Source of the DNA: an uncultured Selenomonadaceae bacterium
GTDB taxonomy: Bacteria > Bacillota > Negativicutes > Selenomonadales > Selenomonadaceae
NCBI GenBank assembly: GCA_902782705.1
Contig: CACZOL010000022.1
Span: 1-6,556 of the forward strand
DNA length: 6,556 nt
Direction: 5' to 3'
Below the pieces are notes generated by a model. The model made no database searches. It was not told the origin of the DNA and saw only the letters and a program-made list of their open reading frames with translations. The position numbers and the translations under genes are program-made. Of the stretch, positions 5,857 to 6,556 are shown piece after piece; positions within the stretch are counted from its first letter, which is position 1; the number at the start of each line of letters is the position of its first letter.

Positions 5857-6556
5857 TTCTCGAATATCGTATAGACGGGCGCGCCGAAGAAATATCGGTG
5901 CGCTCCTTTTTAAAGCGGCAAGGGCTTTCGACGCATCTTTGGCGACGGCTCAAACATCAAGGCACACTTTCCATCAACGGGGAACCGGTGACGCGCGCAA
6001 CGCTTGCCACACTTCGTGCAGGAGATTTCTTACGCTGCGAGATTCCAGAGTCGTCCGCCATAGAGCCGCAGGATATCCCGCTGGACGTCCGCTACGAGGA
6101 CGAGTATCTGCTTGTCGTCAACAAGCCCGCGCAAATGCTCGTGCACCCGATTGCAAAAGAACAGCGCGGCACGCTGGCAAACGCAGTCGCCTATTACTAT
6201 GAAACAAAAAAAGAGCCCTGCGTCTTTCATCCGACGCATCGGCTCGATCGAAATACTACCGGGCTTGTCCTGATTGCAAAACAGCCGCATATCCAGTCGC
6301 TCTTGACGGGAACCGAGGGGCCTCTTTTTCACCGAACGTATCTGGCAATTATACAGGGCCATTTTGACGAGGCGAAAGGCGTAATCGACTTGCCGATTCG
6401 CCGGAAGCCGACGAGCTTCATCGAGCAGGAGGCCCATCCTACGGGTAAGCCCGCCGTCACGCACTGGCGGGTATTGGAGGAAAACGCTGAGGCGTCACTG
6501 ATCGAGCTCCGCCCCATCACAGGACGTACACATCAGCTTCGCGTCCATCTCGCCGC
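5853..6556 (+). CDS. RluA-family pseudouridine synthase, C-terminus cut by the window
   Basis: About 234 residues are visible; the frame is open to the right edge, so the gene is truncated by the window. It isomerises particular uridines in rRNA or tRNA to pseudouridine. Residues about 13-60 look like an S4 RNA-binding domain (SFLKRQGLSTHLWRRLKHQG, then INGEPV and LRAGD). The catalytic domain follows: YEDEYLLVVNKPAQMLVHP (81-99), then HRLDRNTTGL (129-138) with the catalytic Asp132, and GRTHQLRVHLA near the end. This is the RluA/RluD/RluC branch; which uridine is the target cannot be told. ATG overlaps the uraA stop as ATGA, with a GGAG about 10 nt upstream inside uraA, so translation is probably coupled to uraA. 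Confidence 0.94.
   Translation, partial: MILEYRIDGRAEEISVRSFLKRQGLSTHLWRRLKHQGTLSINGEPVTRATLATLRAGDFLRCEIPESSAIEPQDIPLDVRYEDEYLLVVNKPAQMLVHPIAKEQRGTLANAVAYYYETKKEPCVFHPTHRLDRNTTGLVLIAKQPHIQSLLTGTEGPLFHRTYLAIIQGHFDEAKGVIDLPIRRKPTSFIEQEAHPTGKPAVTHWRVLEENAEASLIELRPITGRTHQLRVHLA

Overview
The window shows bacterial chromosome with strong Shine-Dalgarno sites (AGGAG/GGAGG), TTG and GTG starts, a classical intrinsic terminator and moderate-to-high GC in most genes. It combines Firmicutes-style signals with a lipid A/LPS-type phosphoethanolamine transferase. My best inference is therefore a diderm Firmicute (Negativicutes, Selenomonas-like), but no phylogenetic marker fixes this.

Layout, left to right. 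(1) Positions 1-1280, minus strand: an extended -10 promoter sits next to a perfect 9-bp inverted repeat. It drives a WYL-domain transcription regulator (TTG start), which overlaps by 8 nt the start of an HD-domain protein that runs off the left edge. This pair is more AT-rich (in the regulator gene) than the rest and looks like accessory DNA. (2) Positions 1290-1502: a strong minus-strand terminator and a gene-free, AT-rich stretch with further inverted repeats. (3) Positions 1503-4341, minus strand: a tight cluster queD - queE - phosphoethanolamine transferase, reading leftwards towards that terminator. (4) Positions 4342-4599: a divergent control region with a candidate promoter for each side and a foldable queD leader. 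(5) Positions 4600-6556, plus strand: a uracil permease (uraA) whose stop codon overlaps the start of an RluA-family pseudouridine synthase, which is cut by the right edge.

How the genes work together: QueD and QueE carry out consecutive steps from 7,8-dihydroneopterin triphosphate towards preQ0, the precursor of queuosine in tRNA. QueC and QueF are not in this window. The phosphoethanolamine transferase behind them is an inner-membrane enzyme that decorates envelope glycolipid, and it has no obvious biochemical link to queuosine. UraA imports uracil and the RluA-like enzyme isomerises uridine in RNA, so that pair shares a uracil/uridine theme only loosely. The WYL-HD pair is the one part that could belong to an undescribed or mobile system, but its downstream genes lie outside the window. 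Nothing here proves a new system. I see no rRNA, tRNA, CRISPR array, transposase or insertion sequence.
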